Assembly: GCA_023091665.1 (NCBI GenBank)
Contig: JALJCQ010000028.1
Coordinates: 310,001 to 374,000, forward strand
Direction: 5' to 3'
Source: Pythium myriotylum
Taxonomy: Eukaryota; Oomycota; Peronosporomycetes; Pythiales; Pythiaceae
DNA: 64,000 bases
Below the pieces are notes generated by a model. It worked only from the letters and a program-made list of their open reading frames with translations, was not told the origin of the DNA and searched no databases. Position 1 is the stretch's first letter; every line of letters starts with the position of its first letter. This document shows, piece after piece, positions 1-8,959 of this stretch. The position numbers and the translations under genes were made by a program.

Positions 1-1123
1 ACCGGGTCCAAGTGCAGTTCACCACTAGAGAACTGAAGTATTTACTCGACAGAGACCCGGCAAGGTATAGTTTGTTACAGTCGCCCGCGTTGACGTCCGG
101 AGAAGCGCTTCAGATCCGTACAAGTGTTCGATCAGCGATCAAGTCTGTGACGCGAAATGCCATTGGAATTCGTGAAGGGGTTCTCCTGGGAGGTCCGCTC
201 AATTTGAGCCAAGGCCAAACGAAATCTGCCTTCTACTATGCCTATTCCAGATTTGGTGGAATCTTGGCTGCGAAAGTGCGATGCACAAGCAAGTGTTTCA
301 GAGAGAAGTTGATGTCAATTTCGCGTTGGGAAGTCACAGGAATATTGTTCAGTTTCTCAAGTCATTTTCCATTGGAAATGCCGAAAACGAGCAGCGGCAT
401 ATTATCGTGATGCCGTTCTTTGCTTGGTGTGCTGCTGACTTGCTCGCGCAACATTCTCCGATTGAGCTTCGAGCATTGATCACCATTGCGCACGACTGCT
501 TCAAAGCACTTTGCCATATTCATTCGAAGAAGTATTGCTTCGCTGATTTGAAACCCGCGAATATTATGCTTCATTCTGGGGAACAAGGTGGCGCCACGCT
601 GATTGATTTTGGTGGTGCGGTGAGACTCGGGGATCCCATTGTCGAGGTCACCGATCAATTTTGCTTGGATGTGGCTATACTGCAAGGCTCGGAGCTCCTT
701 GATTGGACATGTTTGGGAACGACGTTGGCGCAGCTGGCGGGTATCGACATTACCAAGTATCACTCAAGGCAGAATCTTGCCAGATCCTTGAAAGACGGGC
801 TTGAACAGGTGGATCATCTCGTTGGCCAACTCATCATTCGTTGCCTCGAGAACCCGAGTGAGACTCGAATCCAAGCAGCGTTGGATGCTTTGCCGATCTC
901 CTTCTGCTACATATGTCGGAGCTCATTCACCAAGGGTATTCGATCGCGCCATCATTGCCGAAAATGCAGCTATTCGGTCTGTGGTGAGCATTCTGGTAGA
1001 AAATTGCATGTACCGCCCGACACGAAGGAGGTTCGTGTTTGTGATGATTGTTTTACGTCGTACCAGTCAGAGCATGCAGAGGAGGAAGAGGAGAAGAGTA
1101 GTTCTCCTCATCATCGACAGTAG
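1..1123 (+). pseudogene. Kinase-FYVE protein, 3' part, frameshifted (or assembly indel)
   Basis: The 5' end lies outside the window. Frame 3 is open from base 3 and reads into a kinase Lys strand (LAAKV, about 264-278). The frame must then drop back one base, near 276-281, to continue as FQREVDVNF...HRNIVQF, an alpha-C helix with following strand. The second frame carries the catalytic loop (FADLKPANIML), the metal-binding DFG (LIDFGGAV) and, at its C-terminus, a FYVE-type zinc finger with the RSRHHCRKC signature and CxxC pairs. FYVE fingers bind phosphatidylinositol 3-phosphate on endosomes, so the family is likely a membrane-targeted kinase. HRD is replaced by CFAD, but the catalytic Asp is kept. 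No intron fits, because the only GT..AG pair is about 14 nt. Either the gene is broken or the assembly lost one base. Confidence 0.75.
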
Positions 1124-1738
1124 CTAAGCGATCTCTCGATATTGAAATCGGAGTAAGTCGCCAGGAGTCACCCACCACCTTCCACTCAATAGCGATGATG
1201 TACTATAGTACACAGGGGTTACATTGTACACAGTAACCACCCCTAGAGTGTATAGTATACATCCTGTGTATTATACACAAGGGTTACAGTGCACCCTGTC
1301 CCGTTTCTGCGACTCGTGGGTGGAGACGTGCCTGACTCGCAAGTGGGTCAGGCACATCGGTTTCAATCACGTGCCTGACCGAGTCGTTTCCACCTTGAAG
1401 CGTCAACGTCGCCCCTCCTGCGACAGCTCAAAATAGATCATACAACATAGCTAGGAGGGATGACTTTCTTGCTCGTCCCACCCTCGCCCGAATCTCTCTA
1501 TGAACCTCTTATAATCCATATCTATTCGTGTCGTCCACCAACTCCCCGCCTTCTCTGCTGATTAAATACCTTTTCAATCTAATACCCCTTTCAACCATCT
1601 TTCTGATCTTCACAGCACCGATCTAGTTGCCTTCACCTTGATCGGAACCGGAATCGCCTCCCACTCGGCAATCCGCCTCCGCCTCCTCAAGCCTCCCTTC
1701 CTCTCTCTCTCTCTCTCTCTCTCTCTCCCGTCGCCACC
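1124..1738. other. Intergenic: short inverted repeats and CT tract
   Basis: No gene was seen. Around 1209-1300 there are imperfect palindromes (CAGGGGTTAC facing GTAACCACCCCT, and TGTGTATTATACACA). At 1328-1355 GTGCCTGAC and GTCAGGCAC face each other across about 10 nt, and a further copy of GTGCCTGAC lies at about 1371. They could be remains of a small inverted-repeat element. A CT dinucleotide tract fills 1701-1728, just ahead of the start codon of the next gene, and probably lies in its 5' leader. Confidence 0.4.
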
Positions 1739-1873
1739 ATGTGCATGAAGATCGAGTGCCCGACGTGCCACAAGCCCACGTGGAAGGGCTGCGGCCAGCA
1801 CATCGAATCGGCGCTCGGCGGCGTCGCCGAGGCCGACCGCTGCCCCGGCTGGAAGGAAGGCAAGCACCAGTAA
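1739..1873 (+). CDS. Small conserved Cys/His protein (44 aa)
   Basis: An ATG in a strong initiation context (GCCACCATG) opens a 44-codon frame ending in TAA at 1871-1873. The peptide has a CPTCHKPTWKGCGQH core: CxxC at residues 7-10, then TWKGCGxH, and a final RCPGW. This matches from memory a widespread family of very short proteins with the pattern CxxCxKxTWxGCGxH. The spaced Cys and His suggest a zinc site, and the function is not known to me. The gene follows a CT-rich leader and converges with the methyltransferase gene, which ends 76 nt away on the other strand. A longer frame in another register covers the same bases but lacks any protein-like pattern. The motif, the Kozak context and the clean stop make this a real gene despite its size. 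Confidence 0.7.
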   Translation: MCMKIECPTCHKPTWKGCGQHIESALGGVAEADRCPGWKEGKHQ

Positions 1874-1949
1874 ACGCGCGAAGAAACGGCTCTGTATTCT
1901 CCCCAATATACCTTGTCTTTGCATCTCTCCACGCCTTTGTCTTGAGTTT

Positions 1950-2789
1950 TTACGGCCTCGCCAAGATGATATACGTCTCGAGGCCGACCGGGAACTGCTT
2001 CTCCTGGAGCCACTGCGTGCCGAGTCTCGTCGCAACGGCGGCGCGGCGCGCTCGCAGCTCGTCGTCGTCCACGGCGAAAAAGAACGTGTCGTTGAAGAAG
2101 TCGCCAAAGGCCTCGCCGCTCCAGAGCTCGAGCACGCAGAGATACGGCCACATGACGACCTGCGAGAAGCCCGCGGCGTGGAACCGCGCACGCAGCGCCG
2201 CCAGGTCCTTGCCGAGCGCAAAGTTGGCGTGGTCGCTGCCGTCGCCCATGCCGACCTCCTGCGCCACCTTGGCGTCGATCGCGAAGAGCCCACTGAACTC
2301 AGGTCGTCCCCAGATCGTAAAACCCGCGAGTCCGTCAGCAGTGAGCACGCGGCGCGCTTCGCGAAGCAGCGCGTCCGGGTCCGGACAGAGCTGGAGACAC
2401 ATGCTCGAGATGTAGCGGTCCATGGACGCGCTCGCAAAACCCGTGAGCTCCTGGCCGTTGGCCTCGACGACCGAGACCTCGACGCTGTCGGCGACGCTCT
2501 CGGCCGCGACGCGCAAGTTCTCCTGCGCCATCGCGACCATGGTCGGCGAGAGATCCGTGATGGCGAACGTCTTCTTGCGGTCGCCGGCTTTCGCGAGCTT
2601 CTGCAGTGCGACGAGCGAGCAGAGGCCAGCGCCAGCCGCGACCTCGATCACGCTCTGCGCTGTGTCGAGCTCCATGTGCGCGTAGAGCTGCTCGGCGCAC
2701 TGGATCGTGAGGCGCTTGTTGGCCGTCTCGGTGTAGCGCGGTGCTCGCGCGTTCCAATGGTCGCGCACTTGGGAAATCTTGTCAGTCAT
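1950..2789 (-). CDS. Class I SAM-dependent methyltransferase
   Basis: The 279-residue protein starts at the ATG of MTDKISQVRDHW; the longer frame upstream begins only at a GTG. Motif I of the Rossmann methyltransferase fold is visible as VIEVAAGAG (about residues 50-58), followed by ITDLSPTMVAMA, which holds the acidic post-I residue that contacts the adenosine ribose. MDRYISSMCLQLCPDPDALLRE and VLTADGLAGFTIW are typical of the methyltransferase-11 (ubiE-like) group. The substrate cannot be read from sequence. A paralog about 15 kb away (17636-18487) shares the start (WN/SxxAxRxTETANKR), the PDPDALLREARRVL block and the final GLETYIILA. The protein lacks a signal peptide or membrane segment and is probably cytosolic. 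Confidence 0.85.
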   Translation of the reverse strand: MTDKISQVRDHWNARAPRYTETANKRLTIQCAEQLYAHMELDTAQSVIEVAAGAGLCSLVALQKLAKAGDRKKTFAITDLSPTMVAMAQENLRVAAESVADSVEVSVVEANGQELTGFASASMDRYISSMCLQLCPDPDALLREARRVLTADGLAGFTIWGRPEFSGLFAIDAKVAQEVGMGDGSDHANFALGKDLAALRARFHAAGFSQVVMWPYLCVLELWSGEAFGDFFNDTFFFAVDDDELRARRAAVATRLGTQWLQEKQFPVGLETYIILARP

Positions 2790-3827
2790 GGCGGTCAGTA
2801 AAGAAGAGATCTCAGGCACGAGGCGATTGCGAGAATGACGAGCAGCGGCCGGCGTCGCGTGCTACGAGAACGGAACGGCGAGCCGCCGTCGGATTGCATC
2901 GGAGCTGCTCAGGAGTTGCTGATCCGAAGGAATGATGGTGGTGACCTCGGAGAGTGGTGGTGGATCTCGAGATTGTCGAATGGGAGCGACGGCAAGATGA
3001 CGGGATCGCTGTCCGACCCTCGCGCGACGCTCCACGCAAACAGCATGCAAGGCCAGTCAAACCACGGGGTGGGTTGATTTTACGATGGAGGAAGAGATTT
3101 GGTTGATGCGATCAGCGAGTGGCTCACCAAATCGACAATCACGTGCTCGCACGTGTGTGTCTGTGTGTGGTGGGGGAGGGGGGGGGGTGCAGATCTTCGG
3201 GAGCTGCTTGGTCGCGTTATGGAATCGATAGTTTGTCGTGGCATGGCGAAGACAATGGTTGCAAGAACCAGAGACTCCAAGCAGAATTTCGAGTCCATGG
3301 TGGCCTTGCTCCTTTAGTGGGGGGCGCCTCGCAACGCCACACACAAACCGAGCTAAGGACTAAACTCAATGTGTACTACGACTGAAGAACCCGGGATTTT
3401 GAACACTCAAGAAAGATCCGGTGTCGGTGGGATCTCTTGGAGAGATCCTACCTGCACGGGATCTTTAGGGCACACAAGTTATTGCCTGCACTTCTCGACT
3501 CAAAAGCAGAAGGACGAACACAAACACCATCCGTCTTACTTCATTAGTTGGTCGCGCACACACCACAGCTCTGTGCAAGGTCAACACGATTGAATTAAGA
3601 ACCATCAAACTAATCTAAGTTACGGCAAACAGGGCGGTCTCGGCGTACACTGAACCCAATTTCGTTCGCCTCCACAGAATCAATGAGCCAGTCAGCTACC
3701 TTCTTCCCTTTTTCCGCAAATATGGCACCGTTCTCTCATCCCCCTTCCGCGGCCCGCATCACCCCAATTCTCCCTTCGCAGCGTTGGGCTCGCGTGGGCC
3801 TCACTTACTAGTTGCTGTGCCGACCTC
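2790..3827. other. Intergenic, G-rich tract
   Basis: No supported gene lies between the divergent methyltransferase and kinase genes. A GT/G-rich stretch at about 3154-3188 ends in a run of ten or more G. The sequence just ahead of the kinase start (GCCTCACTTACT, about 3799-3810) loosely resembles an oomycete initiator, but this is weak evidence. Confidence 0.4.
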
Positions 3828-6800
3828 ATGGGGGATCCCTTGGAGGCGCTAACGGACGCGTGGGAACTGGCGAGACGTGAAAGTGATGTCCATGAGGCAA
3901 CAGAGCTGCTCAGCACAGTCGCAACACGATTCCTCAATTTCAGAAGCACGACCTTAATTACTGGAAGACTCCCACTTGAATCCCAAACCTCTCTCCAGCA
4001 GCTTTACGAGCCTTACGAGCAGGATTTGGTGCTTCTGGTTCGGCGCCAAACGTCAAAAGACCTTGCCTCCCGAGTAGTTGAAGCACATAAAATCGCTCGC
4101 GAAGTCGAAAAGCTCCACATCAGTCTCGATCGCGTGCTGGCTGCAATTGGTGAACACGTCGACGCGAGCCAATGGCGAAACGTGTGGGAAAACGCGAAGC
4201 AGCACCATTCCGATCAACTGCGAGAATCGATTCGGAACTCAAAGGACAAGCTACAAACAGACGAGTCACTTGCACGCAAAACGAGAAAGTTTCTCCAGCG
4301 CGCCAAAGTGTACTCCAACTGGAATCCGCTTGTGAACGAGCTTTGGCAAGCTGCTACTCTTGTATCTCCACTTACAGATGAAGGGCGAAATGAACCGACA
4401 TGGTTCATCCCGGAGAGCGACATTGTCTTGAAGTCGATTCTGGCCAGTGGCAGCTATGGAACTGTGCATCGCGCCATGTGGAAGGGATGCAATGTTGTTG
4501 CCAAGGTGGTTAAGATCGACATTAATCAACCGACGGAGGTGCAGCGATTCATTAATGAGGTGGACATCGGGTTCCGGCTGAATCGACATGATCACGTCCT
4601 TCGCGTTTTCGGCGCTTGCCACAAGCGACCACAACCTTTGATCGTGTGCGAGCACGCTGAGGGAGGCAACATGAGCGATTACGTGCGTAATTATGAACCC
4701 AAGGACAAGTGGCGTCTCCTGTATGAAGCGGCGCTTGGGCTGCAGTTCTTGCACAGCAACAACATTATTCATGGGGATTTGAAATTGAACAATATTTTTA
4801 TCACCAGAAGCGGCAAAGCCAAGCTGGGAGACTTTGGATTGAGTCGACACAAGGAGTCCCAGATGTTGTCAGCTCTCAGCGATAGTCCCATGGGTGGTGC
4901 TGGTGCGATTCGGTGGCGAGCACCAGAGTGTTTCCGCCAGAAGCCAGGGTTTGAATCGGATGTGTACTCATTTGGAATGTGCATATATGAGGCAGTGACA
5001 GGAGAGTTTCCATATGACGAAGTCAAGTCAAATGCAGAAATACAAAGGAGAATTTGCAACGGGGAGTTGCCTTCTCGGATCCAGTTTATCGAAGACGATG
5101 TACAGAGATTGATCATGGCGATGACAACACTAGAGCCATCGAGGCGCATGGACCTGCTGAGTGTGCTGGGTGAGCTCGAAGACTTGAAAAGCAGGGAAGG
5201 CTCAGTGGGCTTGCCAACGAAGTGGATTTCCGAAGTCGGCTCCGTGACAAGTGCAGTCTTGGCGCTACATGAAGCTCAGCAACATGGTCGTCACGGAGAA
5301 GCACTGAAGTGGCTTTATCGACACGCAAATCAGCCCGAAATTTACTCGGAACTTCGTAATCTCGATGGTGTATCCGCTTTGAAGCGAATTATCGATCATG
5401 CAAACTCGCAGTTCACTTACAAACTATACGCATTCGACATTCTAGCGCGTGTGTGGAATGAAGCTCAATTATGCGCACTAGTTAATGAACTTCAGGTGAA
5501 CTTTCGCCGTCCCGAAATGCTTGAAATGATACAGCTGATCCGCCAGCTAATGACTGAAAGGACAACTGAAGACCGACTTGAAGCGGTGGATGCTGTGGCC
5601 ATTATTCTGCGATACGACTTATACGACGGTGAAGTCGATTTCATCGTGGCGCAACTTATCCACCTCCTGACAGCAAATGATAGTGAGCTCACTACGACCG
5701 CAGCATCAGCACTTGGTTGGGCAGCTCGTGGGAAGAAAGTGAAGCTCAAGAAGCAGTTGGCAGAGGCTGCTGGGCCGTTATTGAATCTCCTCAAGTCACC
5801 AGTGAAGGATTGCAGGCACCACGCATGTTTTGCTCTGGCAAGCCTAGCGCGCGATTCGTTGAATGGAGCAAACCGCATCGTAATATCCGGTGGCATTCGC
5901 CCTCTTGTCGACTTCGTTGCGTCCGAAACCGAATCTACCCAAGTATGGGCTGTGGATGCTTTGGCACACCTTGCTGCTAGCTCTCCGGACAATCAAGCTG
6001 CGATTGCAAGCTACGGCGCCATTGAACACCTCGTGAAAATTCTCAAATCAGAATCGAAGCTTTCCAAAAAGGAAGCTGCCTATGCTCTAGGTAATCTCGC
6101 TGCCAATTGTCTCGATAATCAAATCGCGATTGCAAACGCTGGCGCCGTGAACCCACTAGTCAAGCTCCTTGAGTCCGGAGCAGACGATTTGAAAGAGGGG
6201 GCAGCTTATGCTCTTCGCCATCTCATTGAGAAGTGCTACACGAATCGGGTCAGCATCGCAGAAGCTGGTGCTATCAACCTGCTCGTGGACCGCCTAAGGA
6301 TGGGGTCTGACTGGTGTAAGGAGGTATCTGCATTCGCTCTTGCCAATCTCACCATTCACTCTCTTCAAAATCAGATCACTATCGCTCGCGCCGGTATTGA
6401 TCTGTTGGTTTCCATTCTGAATACAGGGCCGAGTGAAGTCAAAGGTGGCGTCACTTGTGCGCTAGCTCTCCTTGCTGCAAACTCCCCAAGTAATCAAGTC
6501 AAAATTGCTGACGCTGGTGCAATCAAGCCATTGGTTGACCTTCTCCAGGCAAGATCGCATGGTTGTGAAGTGCGAGCAGCACATGCGCTTGGCATTCTCG
6601 CAGCGAACTGTCCAGTCAATCAAGTCAAGATCGCTGAAGTCGGCGCAATTACTGCTCTAATTCGACTTTTAAAGTCAGAATCAGCGAGCTGCAAGGAAGA
6701 GGCAGCCTACGCACTCGGCCATCTTGCTGCGAACTGTTTCAAAAATCAAATCGAAATTGCCGAGTCCGGTGCAATCAGCTCGATTGTCGAACTCCTTCGG

Positions 6801-8699
6801 TCAGAATCAGGAAGTTGCAGAGAGGAGGGAGCAATTGCTCTTGGGCACCTCGCTGCAAATTGTCCGAGGAACCAGATCACCATCGTGGAAGCTGGTGCTG
6901 TTGGTTATTTACTCAATTTAGTCAAGGTCGGATGTACAAGAAGTCAGGAGTGTGCCGTCTACGCTCTTCGAAATCTTGTTGCAAATTCTTCTTGTAACCA
7001 GCTCGCGGTCATGAAAAGTGGTGCTGTTCCTCCCCTACTCGAACTTCTCTTGTCAGGATCGAACTGCGGGAAGGAGTGGGCAGCTTATGCTATTGGTAAT
7101 CTCGCAGCACATTGTTTCGAGAATCAAGTCTCAATCGTAAATGCCGGTGCTCTCATTCCACTAGTGAAACTTTTGAAATCAGGCCTCGAGGGCCTCACAG
7201 AAGGTGCAGCTTATGCTTTTGCTCAACTCGCTGCAAATTGTCCAAAGAATCAATTGGCAATGGTGAATGCAGACGTTATCAGTCACCTCCTTGGTTCAAT
7301 GAGGATGGGAACGACTTGCTTCAGGAAGTGGGCTGGTTATGCAATTCTTCATAACACGGAGAACTCAGCCAAGAATTCTGATGGCTCTCTGAACAGTGAC
7401 GCTGTCCGTTTGCTGGTTGACCTGCTGGAGTGGGGAGTAGGTGGGTGTGTAGATGAAGTGTGTTTTCTTCTTGGGAACTTCGCCTCTGAAACCATCGAGA
7501 GCCGAGTTATGATCGGAAAGTCTGGTGCTGTCGCCCCGCTTGTCCAGGCTCTCAGAGCTGAGGCAAAAGGTTTGCAAAATGGAGCGGCGTTTGCTATTCG
7601 CCATCTTATCCCAGGCTCTCCTGAGAACCAGGTCGCGATCGCAAAGGCAGGGGCTGCCATTTGCTTACTCGATCTTCTGAAGTCTGGCTCAACGACCAGT
7701 AAAGAGCATGCTGCGTACGCTCTTGTCAGGCTTCTTGAGCACTGCAGCGAGAATGAGCTCGCATCCACACACACAAGTGTTGCTAATGTGTTGGTCGAGT
7801 TTCTTAACTCAGGGTCCGACGTTTCCATGGAAACAACAGCTTATGCTCTAGCTCAGATTTCTCCTCGTTTTTTCACGAACTCAATCGTTGTTACGGCAAG
7901 TGCACTAGATCCCCTGGTGCACCTTCTAAAGTTTGGATCGGATGCCGCGAAGGGTTGGACTGCATTTGCTCTCGGCAACCTCGCAGCGTGCTGCCCCCAG
8001 AACCAAGTCGCCATAGTGAACGCGGACGCTATCTACCCGTTAATCGATCTTCTCAGGTCTGAATTGCATGATTGCGAACATGGCGCAGCATATGCTTTGG
8101 GCCTCATTGCCGCGAACTCCCCGTATAACCAAGTAGTCATTGCGAACGCTGGTGCTATTGACCCGTTGGTAGACCTCCTTGAGTCACAATCGAACAGCTG
8201 TAAGCTATGGGCTGCTTTTGCGCTAGGCGCTCTCGCGGTTAACTGCCTTCAGAATCTCGTCACGATCGGAAACGCTGGCGCAATCAGAAGACTTGTCGGC
8301 ATTCTAAAGACGGGCTCAGCAAACTGCAAAATGTGGGCTGCCGCTGCTCTCAGTGCTCTCGCTGCTAATTGTTCAAAGAATCAGGTCGCGATAGCAAACA
8401 ATGGCGCGATTAGTGTCTTGGTGGATCTTCTCAAGTCCGGATCAAGGGATTTCCAGTGCTCGGTTGTTGGTGCTCTTTACAGTTTGAGCGCGGAACCATC
8501 ACTTGCCCGAGAGATGTCGAGAGCAGGTGCTACAGAATTGCTGAAACCTCTCCGAGATGATGCGCGCATTGGGCAAGCTGCAGCCGCCACTCTGGTCAAC
8601 TTGGAAAGAACTCTCCGCGTGGCCAACAACGCTTATTCCTCCTCAAGAGTCCAATTCAGTTCAAGAAACGAGATCAGGTCAGCAAGCCGGCAGCGATAA
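3828..8699 (+). CDS. TKL-type protein kinase with about 23 ARM repeats
   Basis: 1,623 residues without introns. Residues 1-190 form a helical N-terminal region shared by all three tandem genes (LARRESDVHEATELL). The kinase domain spans about 195-455. It has a glycine loop (SGSYGTVHRAMW, about 205), VVAKVV with the ATP-anchoring Lys, a catalytic loop HGDLKLNN (about 314), DFG (about 334) and WRAPECF (about 364). Arg of HRD is replaced by Gly, so it is a non-RD kinase with the catalytic Asp and Asn intact. From about 640 to 1590 there are some 23 repeats of about 42 residues with the pattern NQxxIAxAGAIxxLVxLLxSGS, matching ARM repeats, which form a superhelical protein-binding surface. It heads a head-to-tail array with the genes at 8960 and 12923, the product of tandem duplication. 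Its partner and pathway are unknown. Confidence 0.9.
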   Translation: MGDPLEALTDAWELARRESDVHEATELLSTVATRFLNFRSTTLITGRLPLESQTSLQQLYEPYEQDLVLLVRRQTSKDLASRVVEAHKIAREVEKLHISLDRVLAAIGEHVDASQWRNVWENAKQHHSDQLRESIRNSKDKLQTDESLARKTRKFLQRAKVYSNWNPLVNELWQAATLVSPLTDEGRNEPTWFIPESDIVLKSILASGSYGTVHRAMWKGCNVVAKVVKIDINQPTEVQRFINEVDIGFRLNRHDHVLRVFGACHKRPQPLIVCEHAEGGNMSDYVRNYEPKDKWRLLYEAALGLQFLHSNNIIHGDLKLNNIFITRSGKAKLGDFGLSRHKESQMLSALSDSPMGGAGAIRWRAPECFRQKPGFESDVYSFGMCIYEAVTGEFPYDEVKSNAEIQRRICNGELPSRIQFIEDDVQRLIMAMTTLEPSRRMDLLSVLGELEDLKSREGSVGLPTKWISEVGSVTSAVLALHEAQQHGRHGEALKWLYRHANQPEIYSELRNLDGVSALKRIIDHANSQFTYKLYAFDILARVWNEAQLCALVNELQVNFRRPEMLEMIQLIRQLMTERTTEDRLEAVDAVAIILRYDLYDGEVDFIVAQLIHLLTANDSELTTTAASALGWAARGKKVKLKKQLAEAAGPLLNLLKSPVKDCRHHACFALASLARDSLNGANRIVISGGIRPLVDFVASETESTQVWAVDALAHLAASSPDNQAAIASYGAIEHLVKILKSESKLSKKEAAYALGNLAANCLDNQIAIANAGAVNPLVKLLESGADDLKEGAAYALRHLIEKCYTNRVSIAEAGAINLLVDRLRMGSDWCKEVSAFALANLTIHSLQNQITIARAGIDLLVSILNTGPSEVKGGVTCALALLAANSPSNQVKIADAGAIKPLVDLLQARSHGCEVRAAHALGILAANCPVNQVKIAEVGAITALIRLLKSESASCKEEAAYALGHLAANCFKNQIEIAESGAISSIVELLRSESGSCREEGAIALGHLAANCPRNQITIVEAGAVGYLLNLVKVGCTRSQECAVYALRNLVANSSCNQLAVMKSGAVPPLLELLLSGSNCGKEWAAYAIGNLAAHCFENQVSIVNAGALIPLVKLLKSGLEGLTEGAAYAFAQLAANCPKNQLAMVNADVISHLLGSMRMGTTCFRKWAGYAILHNTENSAKNSDGSLNSDAVRLLVDLLEWGVGGCVDEVCFLLGNFASETIESRVMIGKSGAVAPLVQALRAEAKGLQNGAAFAIRHLIPGSPENQVAIAKAGAAICLLDLLKSGSTTSKEHAAYALVRLLEHCSENELASTHTSVANVLVEFLNSGSDVSMETTAYALAQISPRFFTNSIVVTASALDPLVHLLKFGSDAAKGWTAFALGNLAACCPQNQVAIVNADAIYPLIDLLRSELHDCEHGAAYALGLIAANSPYNQVVIANAGAIDPLVDLLESQSNSCKLWAAFALGALAVNCLQNLVTIGNAGAIRRLVGILKTGSANCKMWAAAALSALAANCSKNQVAIANNGAISVLVDLLKSGSRDFQCSVVGALYSLSAEPSLAREMSRAGATELLKPLRDDARIGQAAAATLVNLERTLRVANNAYSSSRVQFSSRNEIRSASRQR

Positions 8700-8959
8700 G
8701 CTTTGAGCATACGTCGCCTGTGGGTAGAGAAACGGAGAAGAAACAGCACATCAGCGCTATGTATACTAAGGACTTCAGTACTCTTTGTGTGTGCATGTAT
8801 GTGGTGATGTACCCATCGATGTCCCCCATCGACCTGTCAAATTGGAAGAGAGGGCAGTCTCCTGATTCGGATTCGGGCGGTAAGAACCCTCCGACAAGGT
8901 TAGGAACATGGATCTAGAAGGTTGGGTGCACCCTCGAGTCCATTCTCGACTGGGCCGTC

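Noticed and set aside
1610..2437. A 275-codon - strand frame and other frames over the methyltransferase
   Set aside because: Arg/Ser-rich shadow of a GC-rich gene in another register; the methyltransferase frame has clear motifs.
3369..3593. Short + strand frames upstream of the first kinase gene as an upstream exon
   Set aside because: No splice site pair or conserved N-terminus; the ATG at 3828 matches the paralogs' start.
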